DNA from: Micromonospora phaseoli
GTDB taxonomy: Bacteria > Actinomycetota > Actinomycetes > Mycobacteriales > Micromonosporaceae
NCBI RefSeq assembly: GCF_900109115.1
Contig: NZ_FNYV01000001.1
Coordinates: 509,003-573,002, forward strand
Reading direction: 5' to 3'
Length of the DNA stretch: 64,000 nucleotides
Part shown: positions 9,580 through 18,695 of the stretch, piece after piece
Numbering within the stretch: position 1 is the first letter of the stretch
How the letters are laid out: each line of letters opens with the position of its first letter
Notes under the pieces: generated by a model
What the model was told of the DNA's origin: nothing
Database searches by the model: none
Seen by the model: only the letters and a program-made list of their open reading frames with translations
Made by a program: the position numbers and the translations under genes

Positions 9580-11972
9580 GACGGTGCTCCCTCGTCGGTT
9601 TCACGTATCCAACGCCATTCGGCGACCTTGGGGTCGTCCTCGCCGTACCGGCGGGTGTAGTCGCGGGCCGCCTGGCGGGCGTCGGTCATCTCCTGCCGCA
9701 GGTGCGCGGCGCGGGCGGCCAGGCCGGGCACCCGGTCGATCACGTCGATCACCAGGTGGAAGCGGTCCAGGTCGTTGAGCATCACCATGTCGAAGGGCGT
9801 GGTGGTGGTGCCCTCCTCCTTGTACCCACGGACGTGCAGGTTGTCGTGGTTGGTGCGGCGGTAGGTGAGGCGGTGGACCAGCCACGGGTAGCCGTGGTAG
9901 GCGAAGATGATCGGCTTGTCCTGGGTGAACAGGGTGTCGAACTCGGAGTCCGGCAGGCCGTGCGGGTGTTCGCTCGGCGGCTGGAGCCGCATCAGGTCGA
10001 CCACGTTGATCACCCGTACCTTCAGCTCCGGCAGGTGCCGACGCAGCAGGTCCGCCGCGGCGAGGGTCTCCAGCGTCGGCACGTCTCCGGCGCAGGCGAG
10101 GACGACGTCCGGTTCGCTGCCGTCGTCGGTGCCGGCCCAGTCCCAGATGCCCACGCCGCGTCGGCAGTGTGCGATGGCCTCGTCCATGGTCAGCCAGCTG
10201 GGGGCGGCCTGCTTACCGGCCACCACCACGTTGATGTAGTGCCGGCTGCGCAGGCAGTGGTCCATGGTGGAGAGCAGGGTGTTGGCGTCCGGGGGCAGGT
10301 AGACCCGGACGACTTCGGCCTTCTTGTTCATCACGTGGTCGATGAAGCCCGGGTCCTGGTGGGAGAAGCCGTTGTGGTCCTGCCGCCACACGTGGCTGGA
10401 GAGCAGATAGTTCAGCGACGCCACCGGCATCCGCCACGGGATGTCCCGGGTCACCTTCAGCCATTTGGCGTGCTGGTTGACCATGGCGTCGACGATGTGG
10501 ATGAACGCCTCGTAGCTGGTGAAGATGCCGTGCCGACCGGTCAGCAGGTAGGCCTCGAGCCAGCCCTGGCAGAGGTGCTCGGAGAGGACCTCCATCACCC
10601 GCCCGTCGGGGGAGAGATGGTCGTCGCCGGGGACCGTACCCGCCATCCAGACCCGGTCGGTGACCTCGAAGGCCGCCTGGAGCCGGTTCGAGGCGACCTC
10701 GTCCGGTCCGAAGAGGCGGAAGGTCTGCGGGTTGGCGGCGATGACGTCGCGTACCCACTTGCCGAGTTCACCGGTGGCGCTGGTGACGGTCGAGCCCGGG
10801 TGCGGCACGTCGACGGCGTAGTCCCGGAAGTCGGGCAGGTTGAGGTCCCGCAGCAGCACGCCGCCGTTGGCCACCGGGTTGGCGCTCATCCGGCGTTCTC
10901 CGGTGGGCGGCAGCGCGGCGAGTTCGGCGACCGGGGCGCCGGTGGCGTCGAACAGCTCCTCCGGCCGGTAGCTGCGCAGCCAACGCTCCAGTTCGGCCAC
11001 GTGATCCGGGTTGTCGCGGACCCCGGACAGGGGTACCTGGTGGGCGCGGTAGGTCCCCTCGACCTGTTTGCCGTCCACCTTGCTGGGGCCGGTCCAGCCC
11101 TTCGGGGTACGCAGGACGATCATCGGCCAGCGGGGACGTTCGGCGGGCGCTCCCGAGCGGGCGCGGCGCTGGATCGCGGCGATCTCGTCCAGCGCCCGGT
11201 CGAGGGTGGCGGCGAGCGCCCGGTGTACCTCGGCCGGTTCGTCACCAGCCACCACGTACGGCTGGTAGCCGTTGCCGCGCATCAGGTCGAGCAGGTCGGA
11301 CTCGGGGATCCGGTCCAGCACGGTCGGGTTGGCGATCTTGTACCCGTTGAGGTGCAGGATGGGCAGCACGGCGCCGTCGCGGGCGGGGTTGAGGAAGACG
11401 TTGGACAGCCAGCTGCCGGCCAGTGGCCCGGTCTCCGCCTCCCCGTCCCCGATGACGCAGGCGACCAGCAGGTCCGGGTTGTCGAACGCGGCACCGTAGG
11501 CGTGGCTGAGCGCGTACCCCAGCTCGCCGCCCTCGTGGATCGAGCCCGGCACCTCGGCCGCCACGTGGCTGGGGATACCGCCGGGGAAGGAGAACTGACG
11601 GAACAGCCGGGCCATGCCGGCCTCGTCGCGGCCGGTGCCGGGGTACCGCTCGCTCCAGGTGCCCTCCAACCAGGTGTTGGCCACGAGCGCCGGGCCGCCG
11701 TGCCCCGGGCCGGTGATGTAGATGGCCGACAGGTCGCGGGCGACGATGACCCGGTTGAGGTGGGCGTAGATCAGGTTCAGGCCGGGTGACGTGCCCCAGT
11801 GCCCCAGCAGCCGCGGCTTGATGTGCTCGGCGGACAGCGGTTCGCGCAGCAGCGGGTTGTCCAGCAGGTAGATCTGCCCGACGGTGAGATAGTTCGCGGC
11901 CCGCCAGTAGGCGTCCAGCCGGCGCAGTTCGTCATCGGTCAGGGTGCTCTGCGGGTCTATCGCGGTGTCCAT
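9576..11972 (-). CDS. xfp: Xylulose-5-phosphate/fructose-6-phosphate phosphoketolase
   Basis: 798 residues, the full family length. It cleaves xylulose 5-phosphate (and often fructose 6-phosphate) with phosphate to acetyl phosphate plus an aldose phosphate, using thiamine diphosphate. The TPP-binding signature [14 protein letters not shown], the N-terminal [15 protein letters not shown] and the [13 protein letters not shown]-like segment ([13 protein letters not shown]) are intact. In a hypoxia cluster it would give acetyl phosphate and ATP with little respiration. First gene of an operon with the downstream Usp; a candidate DevR box lies about 90 bases upstream. Confidence 0.97.
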   Translation of the reverse strand: MDTAIDPQSTLTDDELRRLDAYWRAANYLTVGQIYLLDNPLLREPLSAEHIKPRLLGHWGTSPGLNLIYAHLNRVIVARDLSAIYITGPGHGGPALVANTWLEGTWSERYPGTGRDEAGMARLFRQFSFPGGIPSHVAAEVPGSIHEGGELGYALSHAYGAAFDNPDLLVACVIGDGEAETGPLAGSWLSNVFLNPARDGAVLPILHLNGYKIANPTVLDRIPESDLLDLMRGNGYQPYVVAGDEPAEVHRALAATLDRALDEIAAIQRRARSGAPAERPRWPMIVLRTPKGWTGPSKVDGKQVEGTYRAHQVPLSGVRDNPDHVAELERWLRSYRPEELFDATGAPVAELAALPPTGERRMSANPVANGGVLLRDLNLPDFRDYAVDVPHPGSTVTSATGELGKWVRDVIAANPQTFRLFGPDEVASNRLQAAFEVTDRVWMAGTVPGDDHLSPDGRVMEVLSEHLCQGWLEAYLLTGRHGIFTSYEAFIHIVDAMVNQHAKWLKVTRDIPWRMPVASLNYLLSSHVWRQDHNGFSHQDPGFIDHVMNKKAEVVRVYLPPDANTLLSTMDHCLRSRHYINVVVAGKQAAPSWLTMDEAIAHCRRGVGIWDWAGTDDGSEPDVVLACAGDVPTLETLAAADLLRRHLPELKVRVINVVDLMRLQPPSEHPHGLPDSEFDTLFTQDKPIIFAYHGYPWLVHRLTYRRTNHDNLHVRGYKEEGTTTTPFDMVMLNDLDRFHLVIDVIDRVPGLAARAAHLRQEMTDARQAARDYTRRYGEDDPKVAEWRWIRETDEGAPS

Positions 11973-12062
11973 ACTGCGTGAGCCTCTCCCGGGTCGGTGA
12001 ATCCTGCATCCGCAACGCGCGGTTTCCTGTATCAGCTTGGCCCAGATCGGCGGTCATGGATC

Positions 12063-12077
12063 AGGGCCGTTGGTCCT
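12063..12077. promoter_or_regulatory. Candidate DevR-type operator upstream of the phosphoketolase operon
   Basis: AGGGCCGTTGGTCCT is an inverted repeat GGGCC-N3-GGTCC. Its reverse complement shares GGACC-N3-GGCCC with the box before the devR-like gene. It lies 91 bases upstream of the phosphoketolase ATG. Confidence 0.5.
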
Positions 12078-12090
12078 ACCGGCTCGGGTG

Positions 12091-12921
12091 TCACGACCTG
12101 TTGCGGCTCGGTGGGCCGGAGACGCCACGGACCACGATCACCGGGGCCGGTGCGTGATAGAGAAGCGACTGGCTGACCGCCCCGAGCATGCCGCGCCACG
12201 GCTCTTCGCCCCGGGCGGCGACCACCACCAGCTGCGCCGATCGCGACTGGTCGACCAGCACTTCACCGGGCTCGCCCCGGATGACGTGGCACTCAACGGC
12301 GGTGTCGTGGTGGCCGAGGCGGTAGCGGGACACCAGCTCGCCGAGTCGCTCGGTGGCCTCCTCGATCGCCTCGTCGGAGTTGACCACCCAGATCGCCAGC
12401 AGCCGCGAGCTGTGCCGGGCGGCGCAGGCGAACGCCCAGCTCAGGGCGACCTCGGCGGACGCCGAGCCGTCCACCCCGACCAGTACCGGACCGGCTGGCG
12501 GCGGGTCCCGCCGGGCGACCAGCACCGGGCAGTCGGCGCGGGCGGCCACCTGCACCGCAGGGCTGTCGGCCGGGATGCATCGGTCGCAGTGCGCCATCCC
12601 GCCGTCACCGACGACCACCAGGAAGGCCACCTCGGACCTGCGGACGAGGTTCGCCACGGCGGAACCCTCGGCGATCTCGGTGGTGACCGGTAGGCCCGGC
12701 TCGCTCTCGTTGACCGCCGCGACGGCCTGCGCGATCAACTGCTCGGCATCGGTGCGGGAGCCGGATACGGCCGGCGCGTCGAACGCGGCCCAGTTGAACG
12801 CGTGCAGCAGGTGCAGTGCGCGTCCGTGGGCGGCGGCCACCTGGGCGGCGAGCCGGACCACCGGCAGCGCGTCGTCGGGACCGACCCCGACCAGCACCGG
12901 CGCGTCGCTGGCTGCGGCCAT
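12091..12921 (-). CDS. Tandem universal stress protein, degenerate ATP loops
   Basis: 276 residues with two Usp-like domains. The glycine-rich ATP loops are eroded (GDGGMAHCDRCIPADS and ARGEEPWRGMLGAVS), so it may belong to the non-ATP-binding Usp class. Start ATG at 12921 has GGAGGTGA seven bases upstream. It reads in the same direction as the phosphoketolase operon but is separated by 118 bases that hold a candidate operator, so it probably has its own promoter. Confidence 0.88.
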   Translation of the reverse strand: MAAASDAPVLVGVGPDDALPVVRLAAQVAAAHGRALHLLHAFNWAAFDAPAVSGSRTDAEQLIAQAVAAVNESEPGLPVTTEIAEGSAVANLVRRSEVAFLVVVGDGGMAHCDRCIPADSPAVQVAARADCPVLVARRDPPPAGPVLVGVDGSASAEVALSWAFACAARHSSRLLAIWVVNSDEAIEEATERLGELVSRYRLGHHDTAVECHVIRGEPGEVLVDQSRSAQLVVVAARGEEPWRGMLGAVSQSLLYHAPAPVIVVRGVSGPPSRNRS

Positions 12922-13077
12922 CTGGCATCACCTCCGCCGCTGTCGCGCCCGGCCTGTTTCCGAGGCTAGTCGCGGCGGTACGCGCTCGGGGCGGGATCGG
13001 CGCTCACCTCGACTTGTGGGCTCACCTCGACAGGCTCGTTGTGCCATCCGCTCCACGGCCCACTCGACCACGGTCGC

Positions 13078-13120
13078 GTCAACATAGGTTGACAGATGTG
13101 TGGCGTCAATGTAGGTTGAC
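13078..13120 (+). promoter_or_regulatory. Promoter with twin 16-bp palindromic operators; leaderless start
   Basis: GTCAACATAGGTTGAC (13078-13093) and GTCAATGTAGGTTGAC (13105-13120) are both GTCAA-N6-TTGAC palindromes, 27 bp centre to centre. They embed a near-ideal promoter: -35 TTGACA at 13089-13094, 17-bp spacer, -10 TAGGTT at 13112-13117. The predicted start of transcription falls on the ATG at 13124, so the mRNA should be leaderless and a bound repressor would cover both promoter elements. Confidence 0.7.
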
Positions 13121-13123
13121 GGC

Positions 13124-13360
13124 ATGAGTCAGGCGACGGAACTCGCGGCCGCGGCCGGCAGCACCGACCCCCGGGTCGGCCTGCGCGCGGTTCGCGCCCT
13201 GCGCCGGCTCCTCGAACGGCTTGAGGTGGTCCAGGTGGACAACGCCCGACGGCAGGGCTGGTCCTGGCAGGAGATCGCCGACGCCCTCGAGGTCAGCCGG
13301 CAGGCGGTCCACAAGAAGCACGCCGGACGACCGGCGGTCGAATCCTCCTGGGAGGCGTGA
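13124..13360 (+). CDS. Small HTH DNA-binding protein
   Basis: 78 residues. The middle is a helix-turn-helix (residues about 48-68, WSWQEIADALEVSRQAVHKK) of the kind seen in sigma-region-4-like and short actinobacterial regulators. It overlaps the Clp-N gene at TGATG and is transcribed from the promoter holding the twin palindromes, so it is the likely repressor of its own operon. Its effector is unknown. No ribosome-binding site is needed if the transcript is leaderless as predicted. Confidence 0.85.
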   Translation: MSQATELAAAAGSTDPRVGLRAVRALRRLLERLEVVQVDNARRQGWSWQEIADALEVSRQAVHKKHAGRPAVESSWEA

Positions 13361-13953
13361 TGTTCGAACGGTTCACCGACCGCGCCCGCGGCGTCGTGCG
13401 GCAGGCCCGCGCCGAGGCCCGCGCCGAAGGCGAGCGGCCTGTCGGCACCGAGCATCTGCTGCTCGCCATCCTCGGCGGCGACGGCGACGGCGAGGATGTC
13501 GGCCTGGCGGTCCGGGTGCTCCGCGACGTCGGCGTCACCGCCGAAGACCTGCGCGAGCGCATCCGTCGACACGCTGAGACCGGCCGCAGCGGCCTGGGCG
13601 AGGCCGACGCCGCCGCACTGCGCGAGATCGGCATTGACCTGTCGGCCATCGTGGCCAGGATCGAGGAATCCTTCGGCCCGGACGCGCTGCGCGAGGCCAT
13701 GCCGGCGCCGCGCCGCCGCTGGGGCCGACGACGGCACGTCGGTGGCCCGTTCTCGCCCCGGGCGAAGAAGGTGCTGGAGCTGTCCCTGCGTGAGGCGGTG
13801 CGGCTGCGCCACAAGCACATCGGCACCGAGCACATCCTGCTCGGACTGCTGCGCGAGGGCAACGGCCTCGCCGCGCTGGTGCTCACCGAGGCCGGCGTCG
13901 ACCTGGCCGACACGCGTCGCCGAGTGGAGGCCGCCCTGCGGACCGCCGCCTGA
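13360..13953 (+). CDS. Clp N-domain protein (ClpC N-domain-like, no ATPase)
   Basis: 197 residues with two Clp_N-type repeats: RFTDRARGVVRQAR...GTEHLLLAIL near the start and PFSPRAKKVLELS...GTEHILLGLLREG near residues 125-165. The AAA+ modules of ClpC/ClpB are absent, so this is a free-standing substrate or adaptor-binding domain. Possible roles are a Clp adaptor or, fused functionally with the upstream HTH protein, sensing misfolded protein; neither is shown. The ATG at 13360 overlaps the preceding stop codon. Confidence 0.87.
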   Translation: MFERFTDRARGVVRQARAEARAEGERPVGTEHLLLAILGGDGDGEDVGLAVRVLRDVGVTAEDLRERIRRHAETGRSGLGEADAAALREIGIDLSAIVARIEESFGPDALREAMPAPRRRWGRRRHVGGPFSPRAKKVLELSLREAVRLRHKHIGTEHILLGLLREGNGLAALVLTEAGVDLADTRRRVEAALRTAA

Positions 13954-14053
13954 GGGCTCGCCGTGCCCGGCGGGCCGCCGTTCTAAACGTCGTCGACCGA
14001 CGCCGCCCGGGTGAACCGACCCACATCGGCGTCGGGTCGCCCAACCCCGCACC

Positions 14054-15067
14054 GTGCTGCACACTGACGCCGTGGAAGCTGGACGGCAGGAAGGGCCGCT
14101 GCGTAGCGCAGTGGTAGTCAACCCGGTCAAGGTGACCGATCCCGACGCGTTGCGCCGCACCGTCGGCGACACGCTCGCCGCGGCCGGCTGGCCCGAGCCG
14201 CTCTGGTTCGAGACGACCGTGGACGATCCCGGTCGCGGCCAGACCGAGCAGGCCCTCGCCGCCGGCGTGGACGTGGTCTTCGCCTGCGGCGGCGACGGCA
14301 CCGTGATGGCCTGCGTCAGCGCCCTGGTCGGCACCGAGGTGGCGCTCGCCGTGCTGCCCCAGGGCACCGGCAACCTGCTCGCGGCCAACCTGGGACTCTC
14401 CGACGACCTGGCCGCCGGGCTGGCGGTGGCCGTGGAGCGCGGACGGCGGCTGCTGGACGTCGGCGAGGTGGATGGACACCACTTCGCGGTGATGGCCGGC
14501 ATGGGCTTCGACGCCCAGATGCTGGACGCCACCAGCGAGACGACCAAACGGCGGATCGGCTGGCCGGCGTACGTGGTGGGTGCCGCACGGCACCTGCGGG
14601 ACCGGCCGATGAGGGTGTGGATCCGGCTCGACGACCAGCCGCCGCTGCGCCGCCGGGCCCGCTCGGTGCTGGTCGCCAACGTCGGCCGGCTCCAGGGCGG
14701 GTTGACGCTGCTCACCGAGGCCGAGCCGGATGACGGCTACCTTGACGTCGCCGTGCTCACCCCACGGACGCTGCGGCACTGGCTCGCCCTCGGCTGGGCG
14801 GTGCTGCGCCGTAGCGACCGGGTCCCGCGGCTGGAGGTGTACCGCGCCCGCCGGGTGGAGATAACCAGCAACCGAACTCAGCCGCGCGAGTTGGACGGCG
14901 ACCTGATCGAGCCCGGCCGCGAACTGCGGGTGCAGATTCGCCGGCGGGCGCTGTGGCTGTGTGTACCACGGCCGGCACAGGCAGCCGACCTGGCCGACGA
15001 CGCGGCTGCCGCCGCCAAGCGAGGCGAGCGCCTCGTAGAGCAGGGTCACGGTGAGCGCGAGGAGTGA
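14054..15067 (+). CDS. Diacylglycerol kinase-like lipid kinase (YegS/BmrU family)
   Basis: 337 residues if the GTG at 14054 is used (14072 is an alternative; neither has a clear ribosome-binding site). The catalytic-domain signature GGDGT is in FACGGDGTVMACVSAL, followed by LPQGTGNLLAANLGL, characteristic of the DAGK_cat fold that phosphorylates diacylglycerol, sphingoid bases or other lipids at the membrane. The last residues, GHGEREE and the stop codon, are encoded by the first copy of a repeated element that begins at 15051, so the natural C-terminus was altered by that repeat. Confidence 0.9.
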   Translation: MLHTDAVEAGRQEGPLRSAVVVNPVKVTDPDALRRTVGDTLAAAGWPEPLWFETTVDDPGRGQTEQALAAGVDVVFACGGDGTVMACVSALVGTEVALAVLPQGTGNLLAANLGLSDDLAAGLAVAVERGRRLLDVGEVDGHHFAVMAGMGFDAQMLDATSETTKRRIGWPAYVVGAARHLRDRPMRVWIRLDDQPPLRRRARSVLVANVGRLQGGLTLLTEAEPDDGYLDVAVLTPRTLRHWLALGWAVLRRSDRVPRLEVYRARRVEITSNRTQPRELDGDLIEPGRELRVQIRRRALWLCVPRPAQAADLADDAAAAAKRGERLVEQGHGEREE

Positions 15068-15163
15068 GCTTGCGAGCCCCGCAGTCGCGAACGGAAGGGC
15101 TGCCCCGGTGAGCGCGAGGAGTGAGCTTGCGAGCCCCGCAGTCGCGAACGGAAGGCTGCACCC
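15051..15163 (+). repeat. Two tandem 57-bp copies of a Micromonosporaceae repeat (VSARSELASPAVANG)
   Basis: GTGAGCGCGAGGAGTGAGC begins copies at 15051 and 15108; they are nearly identical over about 50 bases, ending in GTCGCGAACGGAAGG. Read from its GTG a copy encodes VSARSELASPAVANG, a string I recall at annotated N-termini in Micromonospora and Salinispora. The first copy supplies the end of the lipid-kinase gene, and the second ends just before the GTG of the next gene. Confidence 0.8.
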
Positions 15164-16180
15164 GTGAGTAGTACCCGGATCGTGCCGGAGACCCGGCTGA
15201 TGTCCGACGAGCAGCTCTGTGCCGACCACGCGTGGCAGACGCTGCGCCGGGAGGGCGGCTGGCATCTGCTGCGCGACGCCTTCACCCGGTTCCGCTACGG
15301 CGACGGGTTCAGCCACTCCCGGGCCTTCGCGTTCCAGCTCTGCCTCGCCGTGGTGCCCTTCCTGATCGCGCTGACCGGGCTGATCTCCGAGCTGGGCGTG
15401 GCGGAGGGCGGCGAGGTGGTCGCCGACACCGTGCTGGCGCTGACCCCCGGCGCCAGCCAACAGATGGTCGCCGACCTGCTCGGCGAGGGCGAAGGCACGG
15501 GCGCCGAGCAGGTCGAGGAGATCGGCGAGGTGGCGCTCACCCTGGGCCTGCTCACCGGTCTGGTGGCGCTGACCAGCACCATGGCGCAGATCGAACGGGG
15601 TGCCAACCGGATCTACGGCGTCGAGCGGGACCGCCCGGCCCTGTGGAAGTACCTGCGGGCCGCCGTCCTCGCCGTCACCGCGGGCCTGCCGGCGCTGGCC
15701 GGCTTCCTCATCCTGGTCGGCGGTGGGCCGTTGGGTGACTCGGTCGAACGCCACTACGCCTGGGGTGACCTCGCCAGCACGGTCTGGGACGTGGTGCGCT
15801 GGCCACTCAGTCTCGCGCTGACGGTGCTCGCCGTGGCGGTGCTGTTCCGCCACGCGCCCCGACGCCACCAGCCGGGCCTGTCCTGGCTCCTCTTCGGCGC
15901 CGGCATCGCCACCGCCCTGTGGTGGCTGGCCAGCCTGCTGCTCGCCGGCTACGTGCGGTTCAGCGAGGACTTCGGGCAGACCTACGGTGCGCTGACCGGG
16001 ATCATGGCGCTGCTGCTCTGGGCAAACCTCACCGGAATGGCGCTCTTCGGCGGGCTCGCCTTCGCCGCTCAACTGGAGGCGGTGCGCATCGGCGTGCAGG
16101 AGCCGGCGAGGCCGGACCTGTGGGAACCGAACCCGCAGCGGGTCCCCGTGCACGACACCGGCGAGATGACCGCGCTCTAG
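15164..16180 (+). CDS. YihY/BrkB-family inner membrane protein
   Basis: 338 residues, the usual family length, with about six hydrophobic segments; family landmarks include FSHSRAFAFQLCLAVVPFLIAL near residue 50 and FGQTYGALTGIMALLLWANLTGMALFGG near residue 270. Function of the family is uncertain; older annotation as ribonuclease BN is not accepted for it. The GTG start lies at the end of the tandem repeat; no ordinary ribosome-binding site is visible. Its C-terminus is hydrophilic. Confidence 0.9.
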   Translation: MSSTRIVPETRLMSDEQLCADHAWQTLRREGGWHLLRDAFTRFRYGDGFSHSRAFAFQLCLAVVPFLIALTGLISELGVAEGGEVVADTVLALTPGASQQMVADLLGEGEGTGAEQVEEIGEVALTLGLLTGLVALTSTMAQIERGANRIYGVERDRPALWKYLRAAVLAVTAGLPALAGFLILVGGGPLGDSVERHYAWGDLASTVWDVVRWPLSLALTVLAVAVLFRHAPRRHQPGLSWLLFGAGIATALWWLASLLLAGYVRFSEDFGQTYGALTGIMALLLWANLTGMALFGGLAFAAQLEAVRIGVQEPARPDLWEPNPQRVPVHDTGEMTAL

Positions 16181-16283
16181 ATCCGCGCGTCGCGGGTGTA
16201 CTCAGGCGCCCGATCGGGTACAGCGCGTCGCCAGAGGCGCCGTCCGCGGGTATCGCGGCACGCCGGAGGCGAAGGAGGCTGCG

Positions 16284-17774
16284 GTGGGCGCGGTGCGGGA
16301 CACATTGCGACGACCCCTCGGGCATTTCACCGAACGTACGCTCGCCGGCTTGGCGCTCGTGCTCGGTGCCGGGGTCGGCTTCGGACTGGTGCTGGTGCTG
16401 GTGCGCGTGAAGTGGTCGCCGCTGTACGACGTGGACCATGGCGTCGCGCGGTGGCTCAACGACCAGGTGGCGCCGATCGGCCCACTGGTCACGGTGCTCA
16501 ACGCGATCACCGACCTCGGCGGACGCTCGGTCATCATCTGGCTGGTCACCGTGGCCGTGGTCGGGCTGCTGATCCGCCGGCAGGGCCGGCTCGCGGTCTT
16601 CCTGATCGCCACCGGTGCGGGCGCGCTGATCCTCGACCCGTCGCTCAAGACGCTGGTCGACAGGTTGCGCCCCGAGGTCGACGTGCCGATCGGCGCGTAC
16701 GCGGGACAGAGCTTTCCCAGCGGGCACGCCCTCGGGTCGCTGGTCGCCTACGGGGCGCTGCTGCTGGTGTTCCTGCCGGCGATGGCCCCTCGCTGGCGCC
16801 GGCCGGCGATGATCGGAGTCGGCGCCGTCGTCTTCCTGATCGGGTTCACCCGGGTCGCGCTGGGCGTGCACTTCCTCTCCGACGTGATCGGTGCCTGGCT
16901 GCTCGGCGCGGCCTGGCTCGGCGTCACCGCGTACGCCTTCCGGCTCTGGCGTCTGGAGCGGGGCCGGCCGGCGACGCCGCTGACGGAGGGGCTGGAGCCG
17001 GAGGCCGCGCACGAGGTGGCGCCCGCGCCGGACGAGGAGAAGCTGCTGCCGCACGCCCGCGCCGGTATCGCCGAGATCATGGTCGGCTGGGTGCTGGTCT
17101 TCGGCGCCCTCTACGGCTTCGGCATGTTCGTCAGCTACTACGCCGACGGCACCTTCCTCGCCCGGCTCGACGAGACGGTGCCGGCCTGGTTCGCCGAACA
17201 CGGGACTGCTTCCCTCGACGACCTGAGCTGGTGGTGGAGCAAGGCCGGCGACACCCACGCCATCATGCTCATCTCGCTGATCTTCTGCCCGCTGGTGCTG
17301 GCGATCTGGCGGCGCTGGCGGCCACTGCTGTTCGTGGCGTTGACCATGTTCGGGGAGCTGACCCTCTTCCTCGCCACCGCCGCGGCGGTGGACCGGCCGC
17401 GTCCGCCGGTGGAGAACCTGGATGGTCCGATGCCGACCTCCTCGTTCCCCTCCGGCCACATCGCCGCCACCCTCTGCCTGTGGGTCGCCATCGCCGTGAT
17501 CGTCTTCCCGCGCACCGACCGTTGGTGGCGGTGGATCTTCGTAGCGCTCGCCGTGGTCATGCCGGTCGGGGTGGCGGTCTCCCGGATGTACCGGGGCATG
17601 CACCACCCCACGGACTTCATGGGCGCGATCCTGCTGACCACGGCATGGATCGGACTGCTCTACTGGGTGATCCGCCCCAACGAGGACGTCGACGAGGGCA
17701 ACCAGCCGGCCATCGAGTCGGAGGACGTGGACACCCTCGACGACGAGTTGGCCCGGGCCGGACGACCGGGCTGA
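16284..17774 (+). CDS. Double PAP2-family membrane phosphatase
   Basis: 496 residues with two PAP2 (lipid phosphatase) units in tandem. Unit 1 has KTLVDRLRP, SFPSGHALGS and RVALGVHFLSDVIGA; unit 2 has AVDRPRPP, SSFPSGHIAAT and SRMYRGMHHPTDFMGA, so both catalytic His/Arg sets look intact. A charged linker (about 225-250) joins them. Likely substrates are lipid phosphates such as phosphatidic acid or undecaprenyl diphosphate, which fits the lipid kinase two genes upstream, but specificity is not shown. GAAGGAGG lies five bases before the GTG. Confidence 0.9.
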   Translation: MGAVRDTLRRPLGHFTERTLAGLALVLGAGVGFGLVLVLVRVKWSPLYDVDHGVARWLNDQVAPIGPLVTVLNAITDLGGRSVIIWLVTVAVVGLLIRRQGRLAVFLIATGAGALILDPSLKTLVDRLRPEVDVPIGAYAGQSFPSGHALGSLVAYGALLLVFLPAMAPRWRRPAMIGVGAVVFLIGFTRVALGVHFLSDVIGAWLLGAAWLGVTAYAFRLWRLERGRPATPLTEGLEPEAAHEVAPAPDEEKLLPHARAGIAEIMVGWVLVFGALYGFGMFVSYYADGTFLARLDETVPAWFAEHGTASLDDLSWWWSKAGDTHAIMLISLIFCPLVLAIWRRWRPLLFVALTMFGELTLFLATAAAVDRPRPPVENLDGPMPTSSFPSGHIAATLCLWVAIAVIVFPRTDRWWRWIFVALAVVMPVGVAVSRMYRGMHHPTDFMGAILLTTAWIGLLYWVIRPNEDVDEGNQPAIESEDVDTLDDELARAGRPG

Positions 17775-17781
17775 GCCGGCC

Positions 17782-18570
17782 GTGCTGCGGGTGATGACCT
17801 GGAACATCCGTACCGGCGGGCAGGACCGTGGTGGTCCCGACCGGCGCGACCGGGTGGCCCAGGTCGTCGCCGAGCAGCGGCCGGACGTGCTCGCGGTCCA
17901 GGAACTGCGTGGCCTCGACGTACCGGGGTTCGCCGCCCGCGTCGGGCTGCGGCCGTATCTGGCCAACTCCTGGCTGGGGCAGCCGGTCGCGGTGCTGGTG
18001 CGCCCGGCCTGGCCGGTGTTGACCGCCGGGCCGGTCCGCCGGCCGTTCCACCACGCGGCGCAGCGGGTGGTGGTCGGCACCGACGCCGGGCCGCTGACCG
18101 TGCTCGGCACCCACCTCTGTCCGTACTCGGGGACCCGCCGGCTGGTCGAGGCGGGCTGGGCGGCCGCCGCGCTGCGTCGCTCCCGTGCCGGCCCGGCACT
18201 GCTCGCCGGCGACCTGAACACCCTCGACCCGTACGACGAGCACGTCGAGCGGGTCGGCCGGTTGCCGCCCGGGTACCGCCGCCGGCACCTGCGCTCCGAC
18301 GGGCGGACGGTGGACAGCCGCGCGGTGGCCCGGCTGCTCGCCACCGGGCTGGTCGACCTCGGCGCCGCCACCGGGCCGACCGCGCCGACCGGACACGGCG
18401 GGGCGGAGTTCGCCGACATGCGCCTGGACTACCTGCTCGGCACCGGCGCGCTGGCCGCCCGTCTCACCCGCGTCCGGGTGGTCCGCGACGCCGAGACCGA
18501 ACTCGCCTCCGACCACTATCCGGTGCTGGCGGAGTTCGACCTGTCGCCGCCCCCGCTCCCTCCCCGCTGA
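17782..18570 (+). CDS. Endonuclease/exonuclease/phosphatase (EEP) family hydrolase
   Basis: 262 residues. EEP-fold metal and catalytic motifs occur in order: TWNIRTGG, AVQELRG, GTHLCPY, AGDLNTLDP and the terminal ASDHYPVLAEF. Members cleave phosphodiesters in DNA, sphingomyelin or inositol phosphates; the substrate cannot be told. No signal peptide, so cytosolic. It starts seven bases after the PAP2 gene, indicating an operon with it. Confidence 0.87.
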   Translation: MLRVMTWNIRTGGQDRGGPDRRDRVAQVVAEQRPDVLAVQELRGLDVPGFAARVGLRPYLANSWLGQPVAVLVRPAWPVLTAGPVRRPFHHAAQRVVVGTDAGPLTVLGTHLCPYSGTRRLVEAGWAAAALRRSRAGPALLAGDLNTLDPYDEHVERVGRLPPGYRRRHLRSDGRTVDSRAVARLLATGLVDLGAATGPTAPTGHGGAEFADMRLDYLLGTGALAARLTRVRVVRDAETELASDHYPVLAEFDLSPPPLPPR

Positions 18571-18695
18571 CCGGTGGGTCCTGGCCGAACCGCGTCTGTT
18601 CGAGGGCTACCCCGCGCGGTACTGACCGAAAGACAGCACAGGCGGACTTGGCGGATCACCCGATCAGGGGCCGGGGACGGCTAGCCTCTTCGGTC

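Noticed and set aside
13883-16153. 756-residue minus-strand frame
   Set aside because: His/Gln/Glu/Arg-rich low-complexity product opposite the lipid kinase and YihY genes, the usual shadow pattern in high-GC DNA.
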